From: Comamonas sp. JUb58
GTDB taxonomy: Bacteria > Pseudomonadota > Gammaproteobacteria > Burkholderiales > Burkholderiaceae_C
Direction of reading: 5' to 3'
Length of the DNA: 64,000 bases
Assembly: GCF_004364775.1 (NCBI RefSeq)
Contig: NZ_SOAL01000001.1
Coordinates: forward strand, 372,001-436,000
Position 1 is the first letter of the stretch. Each line of letters opens with the position of its first letter. Under the pieces are notes generated by a model. The model saw nothing but the letters and a program-made list of their open reading frames with translations. It did no database searches and was not told where the DNA came from. The position numbers and the translations under genes are program-made. Positions 15,640 through 24,588 of this stretch are shown here, one piece after another.

Positions 15640-18000
15640 TTAGAAGCTAAAGTTCGCCGTCACGCGCGCCGAGCGTGGAATGCCGGGGAAGTAGCGGTAG
15701 CCGCTCTTGTTGATGGCCGCCACATAGCGCTTGTTGAACAAGTTATAGACGTTCAGCTGGATATCCACGTTCTTGTTGATGCGGTAGCTGGCCAGTGCGT
15801 CAAATACCCAGTAGGACTCGGTGAAATTGGGCGTGCCCACAGCACCATCGGTGCCGCGCTTGAGGCCGCTGGAGTAGCGCGCGCCGCCACCCACCGTCAG
15901 GCCCGTAGAGAACTGGTAGCTGCTCCACAGCGACAGCGCATTCTTGGGCGTGTAGGCCAGGCCGCTGGAGCCGTCCTGCGCCACATTGGCGCCCGTGGCC
16001 ACCTTGGTGTTCTGGATGGTGTAGCCCGCAGTCACGCCCCAGGCGGGGGTGATCTGGCCGGTGGCGCCCAGCTCCAGGCCTTGCACCGTCTTCTTGCCGG
16101 TCTGGCTGATGGTGCCGTCCGAGTCGGTCACGATTTCGTTGGTGATCTCGGTACGGAACAGTGCACCGGTCAGCAGCACCCGCTTGTCCATCAGCTCCCA
16201 CTTGGTACCCACTTCGGCCGTCTTGGCCTTTTGCGGTGCCATGTTGGGGTTGCCAGCGTTGTTGGCTGCAGCAGACAGCGCAAAGTTGCTGCCGCCTGGA
16301 GGTTGCTGCGACAGTGCGTAGTTCACATACACGCTGCCATTAGGCGCGGGCTTGTACAGCAGGCCGGCCTTCCAGCTCACCAGGTTGCCCGAGGCCTGCA
16401 GGCCATCCGAAGTGGTGGGCACCACGGTGCCGGCTGGGTTGGCGCCGCAAGGCTGGGTGGTGGAAGTGGCCGTGCAGACAGCCATCGCGTTGTACTTGGT
16501 CTTGTAGTGGTCCCAACGCAGGCCCATGTTGGCCTGCCATTGGTCATTGAACTGCAAGGTGTCAAAGGCATACAGCGCGACGGTATCGGTCGTACCCTTG
16601 CTGTCCGCACCGTTGCGCGCATAGCTCGGCAGCGACACGCTGGAGTCCGGGTTGTAGATGCTGACCGTGGGCACCACGCCCGTCGTCGCCAAGCCGTAGT
16701 TGGTCTGCTCTTCGCGCGTCAGCTCCAGGCCGGTGCTCAGGCTGTGCTTGACCGAGCCGGTTGCAAAGGCGGTGGTCAAATTGGTCTGGTTGGTCAGGAT
16801 GCGGTTGACCTGGTCCTTGGTGTTGATGTTGCGCGACATCGTCCAGGTGGAGGGGTCGGCCGGGTTGGGCGTCAGCAAGGAGCCCGGCGTCCAGGCGCCG
16901 GTGGTGGCGTTCTGCGAATAGCCGGTGGCCATGAAGGCCGACAGCAGGTAGTTCTGCTTGGTCTGGCCCCAGCGCGTGGTGTTGCGCAAGGTGGTGCCGG
17001 GCGCAATGTCATGCTCCAGGCGCAAGGTGGCCATGTCGGCGGTCACATCGTCGTGGTCCGAGGCCGTGCCGTAGAAATTGCTCGAATCCACGCGCGATGC
17101 GCTGTTCAGGAAGCTGCGGTAGCCAGGGTAGTTGCTGCGGTCGGGCGCACTGTAGCCGGGCAGGCCCAGGGTCATCACACCGCCATCGGGCACATTGCTT
17201 TGCTTGACGTGCAGCAGGTTCAGGAACACGCGCGTGTCGGTGTTCAGGCCAAAGGCAAACGACGGCGCCAGGCCCCAGCGGTCGTTCTTGACCTGGTCGC
17301 GGCCGGCCACACCGGCATCCTGCACCATGGCGTTGAGGCGGAATGCCGTGCCGTTGTCGTGGCTCAGGCTGCGGTTCAGATCGATGGTGGTGCGCTTGTA
17401 GCTGCCGCTGCCAAAGCCCAGCGAGCCGCCGAAGCTATCGGTCATGTTGGGCTGCTTGGTGACCATGTTGATCGCGCCGGTGGGCGCGCTGCGGCCGTAA
17501 TCGGTGCCGGCGGGGCCCTTGGTCACTTCCACCTGGTCGGTGTTGAACACATCGCGCGACAGCGCGCCCACATCGCGCACACCGTCCACATAGATGCTGC
17601 TGGACGTGTCAAAACCGCGCATGTAGATGGCATCGCCCGTGCTGGTATTGCCGTTCTCGCCCGCGTAGAAAGTGCCCACGCCGGGCACATTGCGCAGTGC
17701 TTCGGTCAGGGTGGTGGCGCCCTGCTCCTTCATCACCTGCTCCTTGACCACGGAGATCGTCTGCGTGGTGTTGACCAGGGGCTGGGTGAACTTGGGCGAG
17801 GACAGCTGGCTGGGCTCATAGCCGGTTTCGCGCGGTGCCTCCACCGTCACTTCTTTCAGCGTGACCGTCGGTGCAGGTGCGTTCTGCGCCAAAGCCGGCA
17901 TGCCCAGTACCGCGATGGCAGTCGCTGCCACCAGACCGGCCTTGGGGGCAGGAGCGGCAGCACCATGTTTGCGACTTTTGATATAGGTTTGTTGTGTCAT
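15640..18000 (-). CDS. TonB-dependent siderophore receptor (Fiu-like)
   Basis: The product is 786 aa from ATG 18000. A signal peptide ends near ALAQNAPAP, followed by a TonB-box-like LKEVTVEAP, a plug domain (TISVVKEQVMKEQGATTLTEAL, then RGFDTSSSIYVDGVRDVG) and a 22-strand beta barrel ending in the expected C-terminal Phe (TANFSF). The plug resembles catecholate and monomeric-catechol receptors such as Fiu. It imports ferric siderophore across the outer membrane using TonB energy. A Fur box about 100 bp upstream and the linked hydroxylase and reductase operon support an iron role. The ligand is not determined. Confidence 0.93.
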   Translation of the reverse strand: MTQQTYIKSRKHGAAAPAPKAGLVAATAIAVLGMPALAQNAPAPTVTLKEVTVEAPRETGYEPSQLSSPKFTQPLVNTTQTISVVKEQVMKEQGATTLTEALRNVPGVGTFYAGENGNTSTGDAIYMRGFDTSSSIYVDGVRDVGALSRDVFNTDQVEVTKGPAGTDYGRSAPTGAINMVTKQPNMTDSFGGSLGFGSGSYKRTTIDLNRSLSHDNGTAFRLNAMVQDAGVAGRDQVKNDRWGLAPSFAFGLNTDTRVFLNLLHVKQSNVPDGGVMTLGLPGYSAPDRSNYPGYRSFLNSASRVDSSNFYGTASDHDDVTADMATLRLEHDIAPGTTLRNTTRWGQTKQNYLLSAFMATGYSQNATTGAWTPGSLLTPNPADPSTWTMSRNINTKDQVNRILTNQTNLTTAFATGSVKHSLSTGLELTREEQTNYGLATTGVVPTVSIYNPDSSVSLPSYARNGADSKGTTDTVALYAFDTLQFNDQWQANMGLRWDHYKTKYNAMAVCTATSTTQPCGANPAGTVVPTTSDGLQASGNLVSWKAGLLYKPAPNGSVYVNYALSQQPPGGSNFALSAAANNAGNPNMAPQKAKTAEVGTKWELMDKRVLLTGALFRTEITNEIVTDSDGTISQTGKKTVQGLELGATGQITPAWGVTAGYTIQNTKVATGANVAQDGSSGLAYTPKNALSLWSSYQFSTGLTVGGGARYSSGLKRGTDGAVGTPNFTESYWVFDALASYRINKNVDIQLNVYNLFNKRYVAAINKSGYRYFPGIPRSARVTANFSF

Positions 18001-18100
18001 AAACGAGGAAAGCAGAGTAAAGAAAACGCTTGCAGATTCATCGACTTGGAGGCCAAAAGCCGTCCAGACCGCAGAACATGAGCAAGCGCTAACTCGCAAT

Positions 18101-18119
18101 GATAACGATTCTCGTTATT
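18101..18119 (-). promoter_or_regulatory. Fur box in the receptor/AraC intergenic region
   Basis: GATAACGATTCTCGTTATT matches the 19-bp Fur consensus GATAATGATAATCATTATC at 15 positions and is a near palindrome. It lies upstream of the receptor gene and within the divergent region shared with the AraC gene. Confidence 0.85.
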
Positions 18120-18304
18120 AATTTCACTTAGCTTTCACCAAACCCCGTCTTCTGTCGCGAAGTGGCAACAGGCGGCTGACCAGGCATCGCCGCTGACGAT
18201 GCCAGACGTTCCTTCGCACGGGGTTGGTCGGGTGGGTGATGGGCGGGTCGCTGCCATGCGAGAATCGCCGGCGGCTCAGCCCCAGCCCCTGTCAAAGCCA
18301 TCGC

Positions 18305-19153
18305 ATGCCTGCCCCAACGCCCACTACGACACCCACCAGCCAGCCGGCCCAGGCGTTCTGGTGCGACCCGGCCCTGCCCTTTGTGGAAAGCCGCCGCGCC
18401 AGCCAGAGCCGGGCCTGCTACAAGCCGCACCACCACCCGAGCTTTTCCATCGGCGCGGTCGATGGCGGCCACAGCGTCTTCACCGGCGCGGAGGCCGGCC
18501 CCGTCCGGCTGTCGCCTGGCGCCCTGGTCTTTGTGCCGGCCGAGCGTGTGCATGCCTGCAACCCGGCGCCCGATAGCGTCTGGAGCTACCAGATGCTGCA
18601 CCTGGATGCCGGCTGGCTGCAGGCGCTGCGTGCGGAATATGCGGACCCGGCGGCGATGGCCAACGAGCCGGTGCGTATCGTCGAGGACCCCGCCCGCTAC
18701 CAGCGCTTCTGCCAGCTCAATGCCCAGCTTTTCTCGCAAGCCGACGCGTCCGACAAGGAAGCCAGCCTGGTCGAGTTCATCGGCGACCTCGACACCCAGC
18801 AAGGCCTGCAGATCCACGCCCCCGAGCTGCCATCGCAGTTGGCGCAGCGCATTCGCCCGGCGCTGGACTGCCTGCGCGCCAACCCCTGCGCCAGCGTGCC
18901 ACTGAACCAACTCGCCGACCTGGCGGGCATGAGCCGCTACCAGACCATCCGCGCCTTTCGCAAGCTGACGGGCCTGGCACCCCATGCCTGGCAGCTGAAC
19001 CAGCGCATCAACCTGGCCAAGCAGCAGCTGCGCGGGCAAGACGGCATAGCGGCAGTGGCGCTGCAACTCGGCTTTGCCGACCAGGCGCATTTTCAGCGGG
19101 TGTTTAAGGCGCATACCGGCGTCACGCCAGGCTGCTTTCGCAAGACGCATTAG
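18305..19153 (+). CDS. AraC family transcriptional regulator
   Basis: The product is 282 aa from ATG 18305; longer in-frame starts lack support. The N-terminal part (about 30-150) is a cupin-like ligand domain with KPHHHPSFSIGAV and PGALVFVPAERVHACNP. The C-terminal about 100 residues form the double helix-turn-helix AraC domain (LNQLADLAGMSRYQTIRAFRK and IAAVALQLGFADQAHFQRVFK). Such regulators are often paired with a LysE exporter, as here, and probably control it. The gene is divergent from the siderophore receptor across the Fur box. Its stop codon abuts the start of a palindromic repeat. Confidence 0.9.
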   Translation: MPAPTPTTTPTSQPAQAFWCDPALPFVESRRASQSRACYKPHHHPSFSIGAVDGGHSVFTGAEAGPVRLSPGALVFVPAERVHACNPAPDSVWSYQMLHLDAGWLQALRAEYADPAAMANEPVRIVEDPARYQRFCQLNAQLFSQADASDKEASLVEFIGDLDTQQGLQIHAPELPSQLAQRIRPALDCLRANPCASVPLNQLADLAGMSRYQTIRAFRKLTGLAPHAWQLNQRINLAKQQLRGQDGIAAVALQLGFADQAHFQRVFKAHTGVTPGCFRKTH

Positions 19154-19302
19154 AGCCGCTAACACAACCCTTGATGCGTCGTTGCCTCGCCGGCCGCGCC
19201 AAGCCTTGTCGTACTCCTGTACTGCCTGCGGCTTGACGCCTAGTCGGGGACGCCTAGTCTCAACCGCAAACCTTCGGTTTGCTGGGTCGTGTTAGCGGCT
19301 CT
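19152..19302. repeat. Palindromic intergenic repeat (MITE/REP-like) between araC-type and lysE-type genes
   Basis: The ends are a 14-base perfect inverted repeat (AGAGCCGCTAACAC at 19152-19165, complement at 19289-19302), extended by four more pairs after one mismatch. The interior holds an 11-base direct repeat (GACGCCTAGTC at 19235 and 19249) and a hairpin GCAAAC-CTTCGG-TTTGC at 19266-19282 with a C(UUCG)G tetraloop. No coding capacity is seen. It overlaps the last bases of the AraC stop codon. Confidence 0.75.
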
Positions 19303-19397
19303 TAGTAGTAGCCCATAGCAAGCGCTGCAATTTCGTTCAATACAAGGCGGGCGGCAGCCGCCACCATGCAAGGCCATCCCCCGCCTGGTCCTTTTGC

Positions 19398-20030
19398 ATG
19401 CAACAGTTTTTGCTGATCGCAGCCGCCCATTTTCTGGCGCTGCTCTCCCCCGGTCCTGATTTCTTTTTGATCGCCCGCACCTCGCTGGCCAGCGGCTGGC
19501 GCAGCGCTGGCGCCGCCTGCCTTGGTATCGCGCTGGCCAATGGCGTGTTTATCGTCACCGCCTTTGCCGGTGTCGCCGCGCTCCAGCCGGGCAGCCAGCT
19601 GTTCATCGCGCTGCAGCTGGCCGGCTGCGGCTATCTGCTTTACCTGGGCCTGCTGTTTATCCGCCATGCGGGTAAAAGCGCGCTGGGCGTTGCGGCCAGC
19701 CCGGGCCAAACGGCTTCTGCCCGCACCAGCTGGCGCCGTGCGGCCGGCATGGGTTTTCTGTCGGGCATCCTCAACCCGAAGAACGCGCTGTTCTATGCCA
19801 GCCTGGCGGCCATGCTGACGGGCCCGCATGCCAGCGCGGGCTGGAAGCTGGTGTACGGCAGCTGGATGTTCAGCATCGTGCTGCTCTGGGACCTGCTGAT
19901 TGCCGCGCTGATCGGCAACCCGGCGGTGCTGCGGCGCTTTGCGCGGGCACTGCCCTGGCTGGAGCGCATCTCGGGCGCGGTGCTGATCCTGCTGGCCCTG
20001 GGGGTGATCGCCGCGCTGTGGCTGCGTTGA
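19398..20030 (+). CDS. LysE family amino-acid exporter
   Basis: The product is 210 aa and very hydrophobic, with about six membrane helices. The LysE/RhtB signature near the N-terminus, LLSPGPDFFLIARTSLASGW (residues 14-33), and GFLSGILNPKNALFY in the middle are present. Family members export amino acids or related metabolites by proton antiport. It follows an AraC gene in the same direction, a common regulator-exporter pairing. The substrate is unknown. Confidence 0.9.
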   Translation: MQQFLLIAAAHFLALLSPGPDFFLIARTSLASGWRSAGAACLGIALANGVFIVTAFAGVAALQPGSQLFIALQLAGCGYLLYLGLLFIRHAGKSALGVAASPGQTASARTSWRRAAGMGFLSGILNPKNALFYASLAAMLTGPHASAGWKLVYGSWMFSIVLLWDLLIAALIGNPAVLRRFARALPWLERISGAVLILLALGVIAALWLR

Positions 20031-20057
20031 GGGTCGCTCGGCCACCCAAGCCCCGGC

Positions 20058-20079
20058 ATTGTTCCGGCCACCGAACAAT
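20058..20079. promoter_or_regulatory. Putative LysR operator upstream of yghU
   Basis: A perfect inverted repeat ATTGTTC-N8-GAACAAT (8-base arms if the outer C/G are counted) lies about 200 bp before the yghU start. The same arms and spacing, with one mismatch, recur upstream of the LysR gene that lies convergently after this operon. Confidence 0.6.
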
Positions 20080-20277
20080 GAATTCGCCCCTGCCGCGTTG
20101 ATCGCGCCGAGCGGCATTTCTAGAATTTCTCCATCGACGGACATCGCCGCTGCAGCGAATCTGGGCCTGCATGCAGGCCCACACTTTGGGGCTGGGGTGA
20201 TGGCCTTTTCCTCACCTTGATCGGTGGTGGCCAGCGGTCCCCGCAACGGACAGCTGCGCGCCGCCCAGGAGCACGCG

Positions 20278-21153
20278 ATGGCGCAAGCCCTTCTTGACAA
20301 CCAACCGGCCGGCTATGTGCCGGACAAAGTCTGGACCCCGAAAAACCAGTACGGCGGTACCTTTGGCAGCATCAACCAGCCGGTGTCCGGCGCCCGCTTT
20401 GAGCGGGCCCTGCCAGTCGGCCAACACCCGCTGCAGCTGTATTCGCAGGGAACACCCAACGGCCAGAAGATCACCATCCTGCTCGAAGAGCTGCTGGCCG
20501 CCGGCCACAGCGGCGCCGAGTACGACGCCTGGCTGATCGACATCTTCAAGGGCGAGCAGTTTGGGAGCGGCTTTGTCAGCCTCAACCCCAATGGCAAGAT
20601 CCCGGCGCTGGTGGACCAGAGCAGCGACCCGGTCACCGAGGTGTTTGAGAGCGGCTCCATCCTCGTCTACCTGGCCGAGCGCTTTGGCGCCTTTCTGCCC
20701 ACCGAGGGCCGGGCACGCACTGCCACCTTCAATTGGCTGATGTGGCAGATGGGATCGGCACCGTTTGCCGGTGGCGGTCTGGGCCATTTCTATGCCTATG
20801 CGCCGCTCAAGATCGAGTACGCGATCGACCGCTATGCGATGGAGGTCAAGCGCCAGCTGCATGTGCTCGACACCCACCTGGCCTCGCACGAATACCTGGC
20901 CGGCGACCAGTACACCATTGCCGACATGGCCGTGCTGCCCTGGTACCCCGGCAGCCTCTATGGCGTCTACAACACGCATGAGTTCCTGGCGGTGCAGGAT
21001 TACAAGCACCTGCTGCGCTGGTACCAGGCGCTGTGCGAACGGCCCGCCGTGGCACGTGGCCGTCGCGTCAACCGCCTGTCGGACAAGCCCGGCGAGTTTC
21101 TGCGCGAGCGCCATGACGCCAGCGACTTTGAGACGCTGAGCCCCAAGCTCTAG
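20278..21153 (+). CDS. yghU: Glutathione-dependent disulfide-bond oxidoreductase (YghU/Nu-class GST)
   Basis: The product is 291 aa from ATG 20278, which has an AGGAG site; an open extension to 20224 does not. The N-terminal YVPDKVWTPKNQYGGTFGSINQPVSGA-type segment and the GST thioredoxin-fold domain with LYSQGTPNGQKITILLEEL match YghU closely. These enzymes bind two glutathiones and show disulfide-bond reductase activity. It begins a three-gene unit with another GST and an AhpD-like protein, suggesting response to electrophile or thiol stress. A LysR operator candidate lies upstream. Confidence 0.92.
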   Translation: MAQALLDNQPAGYVPDKVWTPKNQYGGTFGSINQPVSGARFERALPVGQHPLQLYSQGTPNGQKITILLEELLAAGHSGAEYDAWLIDIFKGEQFGSGFVSLNPNGKIPALVDQSSDPVTEVFESGSILVYLAERFGAFLPTEGRARTATFNWLMWQMGSAPFAGGGLGHFYAYAPLKIEYAIDRYAMEVKRQLHVLDTHLASHEYLAGDQYTIADMAVLPWYPGSLYGVYNTHEFLAVQDYKHLLRWYQALCERPAVARGRRVNRLSDKPGEFLRERHDASDFETLSPKL

Positions 21154-21309
21154 GCCCTTCGCCGTAGCCCGCTGGCTGCAGCGGGTTCGGCACGGGCCAT
21201 CCCCCTCCTCACCCACCCACAGGGTCCATCGGGCCCTGAGGCCGCCGCATGCGCGGGGCTCAGGCCCGGACACCACTCTCTTCTTTCAGGCTCCACTACC
21301 AAGGCATTT

Positions 21310-21924
21310 ATGAAACTGTATTACGCACCCGGCTCCTGCGGCCTGGCCTCGCAAATCGCGATGCAAGAGGTTGGCCAGGCTTACACGCTGGTCAAAGTCG
21401 ATTTCAAGACCAAGACCACCGTCGAGGGCGACTACCTGAAGGTGTCGCCCAAAGGCTTTATCCCCGTGCTGCAGATGGAGGACGGCGACCAACTGACGGA
21501 GGGCGCCGTCATCCTGCAGTGGATTGCCGACCAGCACCCCGACCGCCAGCTGCTGCCTGCCTTTGGCAGCCGTGCCCGCTACACGGCATTGGAATGGCTC
21601 AACTTTGTAGCCAGCGATCTGCACAAGGGCATGGCCGTGATGTTCTCGCCCTTTCTGGATGAGGCGACCAAGCAGCGCTTTGCCGAGGGCAATTTGCGCA
21701 GCAAGTTCCAGTACATCGACGAGCACCTGCGCCAGAACGACTATGTGCTGGGCGAGCGCTTCTCGGTGGCCGACGCCTATCTGTACAACGTGCTGTCCTG
21801 GCCCCACCGCGTGAACATCGACATGGCCGGCTACCACCATATCGCCCGGTTCATGGAGCGCATGGAGCAGCGCCCCAGTGTGCAAGCCGCGCTGAAAGCC
21901 GAAGGCCTGGCGGCCCAGGGCTGA
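21310..21924 (+). CDS. gstA: Beta-class glutathione S-transferase
   Basis: The product is 204 aa. The bacterial beta-class signature is clear: MKLYYAPGSCGLASQIA with the catalytic Cys10, and DLHKGM, holding the His that contacts it, near residue 105. The C-terminal all-helical domain ends RPSVQAALKAEGL. The enzyme conjugates glutathione to electrophiles or works as a thiol-dependent reductase in the cytosol. It lies between yghU and an AhpD-like gene and probably shares their LysR control. Confidence 0.92.
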   Translation: MKLYYAPGSCGLASQIAMQEVGQAYTLVKVDFKTKTTVEGDYLKVSPKGFIPVLQMEDGDQLTEGAVILQWIADQHPDRQLLPAFGSRARYTALEWLNFVASDLHKGMAVMFSPFLDEATKQRFAEGNLRSKFQYIDEHLRQNDYVLGERFSVADAYLYNVLSWPHRVNIDMAGYHHIARFMERMEQRPSVQAALKAEGLAAQG

Positions 21925-21993
21925 TACGCCCCCATAACCATCCCTGGCAAGCGCAGCGGCGCTTGCTTTTCACACCCTGGAAAGAACGACAAG

Positions 21994-22338
21994 ATGATGC
22001 AAGACTGGAACCACTACCGCGCCTCCCTGCTGGAGCGCGTGGGCGACTTTGCCCAACACAGCCCCGATGTGCTGCGCGGCCTGGCGACCATGGACCATGC
22101 GGCCACCAAGAGCGGCCAGTTGGGGCCCAAGATCCACGAGCTGATCTCGCTGGCCGTGGCCGTCACCACCCGCTGCGATGGCTGCATTGCTGTGCACACG
22201 CAAAAGGCGGCCGAGGCGGGCGCCAGCGTGGAAGAGATATCCGAAGCGCTGGGCGTGGCGATTGCGATGAACGCCGGCGCCGCACTGACCTATTCGGCGC
22301 GGGTGATCGAGGCCTTCCAGCAGCTGCCGCAGAAATAG
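21994..22338 (+). CDS. Carboxymuconolactone decarboxylase family (AhpD-like) protein
   Basis: The product is 114 aa. It has the AhpD-type redox motif CDGCIAVHTQKA near residues 58-69 (CxxC with the His four residues on), so it is more likely a thiol-disulfide or peroxidase protein than a decarboxylase. It sits 69 bp after the GST gene and is the last gene before the convergent LysR gene. A role in peroxide or thiol-reactive stress is inferred from the operon. Confidence 0.88.
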   Translation: MMQDWNHYRASLLERVGDFAQHSPDVLRGLATMDHAATKSGQLGPKIHELISLAVAVTTRCDGCIAVHTQKAAEAGASVEEISEALGVAIAMNAGAALTYSARVIEAFQQLPQK

Positions 22339-22398
22339 CGCTGGGCCATCCCACCCAGGCGCTCAACGCAGACAGCGCGCCACAGGGCGCCTACCGGC

Positions 22399-23307
22399 TC
22401 AGCGCAAGGTGGCGTGGTTGGCAAACAGCTGCGCCACCCAGTCGACAAACACACGCACCTTGGCCGACAGGTGGCGGTTCTGCGGGTAGACCACGTGGAT
22501 GGGCAGCGGCTCATTGGTCCAGTCTTCCAGGATGGACTGGATGCGGCCATCCTGGAGCATGGGCGCGAGCAGAAAGTCGGCCATCTGCACAATGCCCAGG
22601 CCGGCTAGGCCGGCGGCGGTGTAGGCATAGCTGTCGCTCAGTGCGATATGGCTGGACAGGGCGACCTGGATCTTTTCGCCATCGCGCTTGAAGTACCAGT
22701 CAAACACCTTGCCGGTGCGCGCCGAGAAGTAGTTCACGCAGCGGTGGTGCACCAGGTCATTGGGGTGCTGGGGCCGGCCATGGCGCTGGAGGTAGTCCGG
22801 CGATGCGCAGGTCAGGTAGTGCATGGTGCCGACGCGGCGCGCAATCAGGCTGGAGTCGCTCAGTTTGCGGCCACCACGAATGGCGCAGTCCACGCCCTCT
22901 TCCATCAAATCCACCTGGCGGTCACTGCAGCCCAGTTCCACCTGGATGTCGGGGTAGAGCGCCATGAAGTCCGGCAACGCCGGGATGATCAGCTCAATCG
23001 CCAACCCGGTCGGCGCATCGATGCGCAGCCGCCCGGAAGGGCTGACCCGCGTTTGCACCAGGCAGTCTTCTGCATCGCGCACATCGGCCAGAATGCGCAT
23101 GCAGCGCTCGTAGTACGTGGCGCCTTCGGCCGTGACGCTGACATGCCGGGTCGTGCGGTTGAGCAGCTTGACCGACAGCGCGGTCTCCAGCCCCTGGATC
23201 AAGGTGGACACCGTGGCCTTGGGCAGCTTCATGTTCTCTGCGGCACGCGTGAAGCCGCCGCAGTCGACCACCTGCACAAAGACCTCCATCGCCTGAAACT
23301 TGTTCAT
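22399..23307 (-). CDS. LysR family regulator (likely regulator of the yghU operon)
   Basis: The product is 302 aa with an N-terminal winged helix-turn-helix (MNKFQAMEVFVQVVDCGGFT, then LPKATVSTLIQGLE) and a LysR substrate domain with CASPDYLQRHGRPQ. The length is normal. The same operator-like palindrome occurs upstream of this gene and upstream of yghU, so autoregulation and control of the YghU/GST/AhpD genes are likely. The ligand is unknown. It is paralogous to the next LysR gene. Confidence 0.92.
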   Translation of the reverse strand: MNKFQAMEVFVQVVDCGGFTRAAENMKLPKATVSTLIQGLETALSVKLLNRTTRHVSVTAEGATYYERCMRILADVRDAEDCLVQTRVSPSGRLRIDAPTGLAIELIIPALPDFMALYPDIQVELGCSDRQVDLMEEGVDCAIRGGRKLSDSSLIARRVGTMHYLTCASPDYLQRHGRPQHPNDLVHHRCVNYFSARTGKVFDWYFKRDGEKIQVALSSHIALSDSYAYTAAGLAGLGIVQMADFLLAPMLQDGRIQSILEDWTNEPLPIHVVYPQNRHLSAKVRVFVDWVAQLFANHATLR

Positions 23308-23393
23308 CTTGCACTCTCCAAAGATCCGCCCTTGGCAGGGCCCTTGTCTACGCCAGATGCGATGGTTACCGCGTTGCTGCCAATGATAAATAT

Positions 23394-23430
23394 CTGAACA
23401 ATGAATTGACTGTTCAGCAGCCCGAACAAT
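23394..23430. promoter_or_regulatory. Composite LysR operator upstream of its own gene
   Basis: Two overlapping palindromes are seen: CTGAACA-N10-TGTTCAG (23394-23417) and ACTGTTC-N8-GAACAAT (23409-23430). The second copies the yghU site with one mismatch, and the 12-mer GAACAATGAATT (23396) is identical to the one at 20073. It is 87 bp before the LysR start. Confidence 0.65.
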
Positions 23431-23445
23431 CGATGCCAGCCTGCA

Positions 23446-24384
23446 TCAGCGCGCCTCGGCAGCGCGCTTGCTGCGGGGCCAGCCCATCTGCTCCTGACTG
23501 ACCAGTTCGCTGACCCAGTCCACAAAGGCCCGTACCGTGGGTGAGAGGTGGCGGTTTTGCGGGTACAGCACCGACAGCGGGGCTGCCGGTGCCGCATAGT
23601 CGGCCAGCACCTGGCGCAGGCGCCCGCTGATCAGATGCTCCCGCACCATATAGCTGCCCGGCCGGATGAGGCCCAGGCCATCGAGGCCGCAGGCCACATA
23701 GGCATCGGTGTCGTTGACGATCAGGCTCTCCGCCATGCGGATGAAGCGCAGCTCCCCATCGACCAGAAAATCCCACTCCAGCGAGCGCGCGGTGCGGGCC
23801 GACAGGTAGCCCACCGCATGGTGCCGGGCCAGGTCCTCCAGGGTCTGCGGTGTGCCGTGCTGCTCCAGGTATTCCGGTGAGGCGCAGGTCACCCAGTCAA
23901 AGGCTGCAATGCGCCTGGCCACCAGCGTGGGTGAGTCTTCCGGCGTGCCAGCGCGGATCACGCAGTCGATGCCCTCCTGCACCAGCTCGACGGTACGGTC
24001 GGATACGGTCAGGGTCAGCTCGATATCGGGGAAGCGCGCCAGAAAATCCTTGATCGCGGGCAGCACCACCAGCCGGGCCAGCGACAAGGTCATGTCTACC
24101 CGCAAGCGGCCGCGCGGCCGGGCCGCACCACCGGCAAAGCTGGCCTCGACCGCTTCGATGTCGGCCAGCAGCCGGCGGCAGTGGTCAAAGTAAAGCGTGC
24201 CATCGGGCGTGAGGCTGATGTGGCGCGTGGTCCGCTGCAGCAGGCGCACGCCCAGAAAAGCCTCCAGCTCCTTCACAGCCCGGGTCACGCGCGAGGGCGG
24301 CAGCGACAGGCTGTCGGCCGCCCGCGTGAAGCTGTGCATCTCGACGACACGGGCAAAGATCTGCATCGATTGAAGGCGGTCCAT
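23446..24384 (-). CDS. LysR family regulator (likely of the RND efflux operon)
   Basis: The product is 312 aa with a LysR helix-turn-helix (MDRLQSMQIFARVVEMHSFT; LPPSRVTRAVKELEAFLG) and an effector domain containing CASPEYLEQHGTPQ. It is transcribed divergently from the RND efflux genes 205 bp away, and a LysR-type box (24410-24424) lies just upstream of it. By analogy with MexT-type regulators it probably activates the pump; this is inference from position. It resembles the adjacent LysR protein and may have arisen by duplication. Confidence 0.92.
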   Translation of the reverse strand: MDRLQSMQIFARVVEMHSFTRAADSLSLPPSRVTRAVKELEAFLGVRLLQRTTRHISLTPDGTLYFDHCRRLLADIEAVEASFAGGAARPRGRLRVDMTLSLARLVVLPAIKDFLARFPDIELTLTVSDRTVELVQEGIDCVIRAGTPEDSPTLVARRIAAFDWVTCASPEYLEQHGTPQTLEDLARHHAVGYLSARTARSLEWDFLVDGELRFIRMAESLIVNDTDAYVACGLDGLGLIRPGSYMVREHLISGRLRQVLADYAAPAAPLSVLYPQNRHLSPTVRAFVDWVSELVSQEQMGWPRSKRAAEAR

Positions 24385-24409
24385 GGCGCTTGTCCCGGCT
24401 GGGGTTTTA

Positions 24410-24424
24410 TTGCATTAAACGCAA
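24410..24424. promoter_or_regulatory. LysR-type box near the efflux regulator promoter
   Basis: TTGCATTAAACGCAA is an interrupted palindrome; its inner bases fit the T-N11-A LysR box. It lies 26 bp before the LysR start in the region divergent to the RND operon. Confidence 0.5.
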
Positions 24425-24588
24425 CAAGTATAAGTTTGAAGGCGAATTAATGGCATGGGCAGTGGGTTTCCGAATCCATACGCGCACCATAATTCCAAAC
24501 CAGGCAATAAACTAAACCAGATTTTGGGCTAGATGTTTGGGGGTGCGCGGCCCACACTGCAGGCCGTTCAACTACGGCGAGAAGTCGC

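Noticed and set aside
16081-18081. Long forward open frame opposite the siderophore receptor
   Set aside because: Antisense to a well-supported TonB receptor; the product has no recognisable motif.
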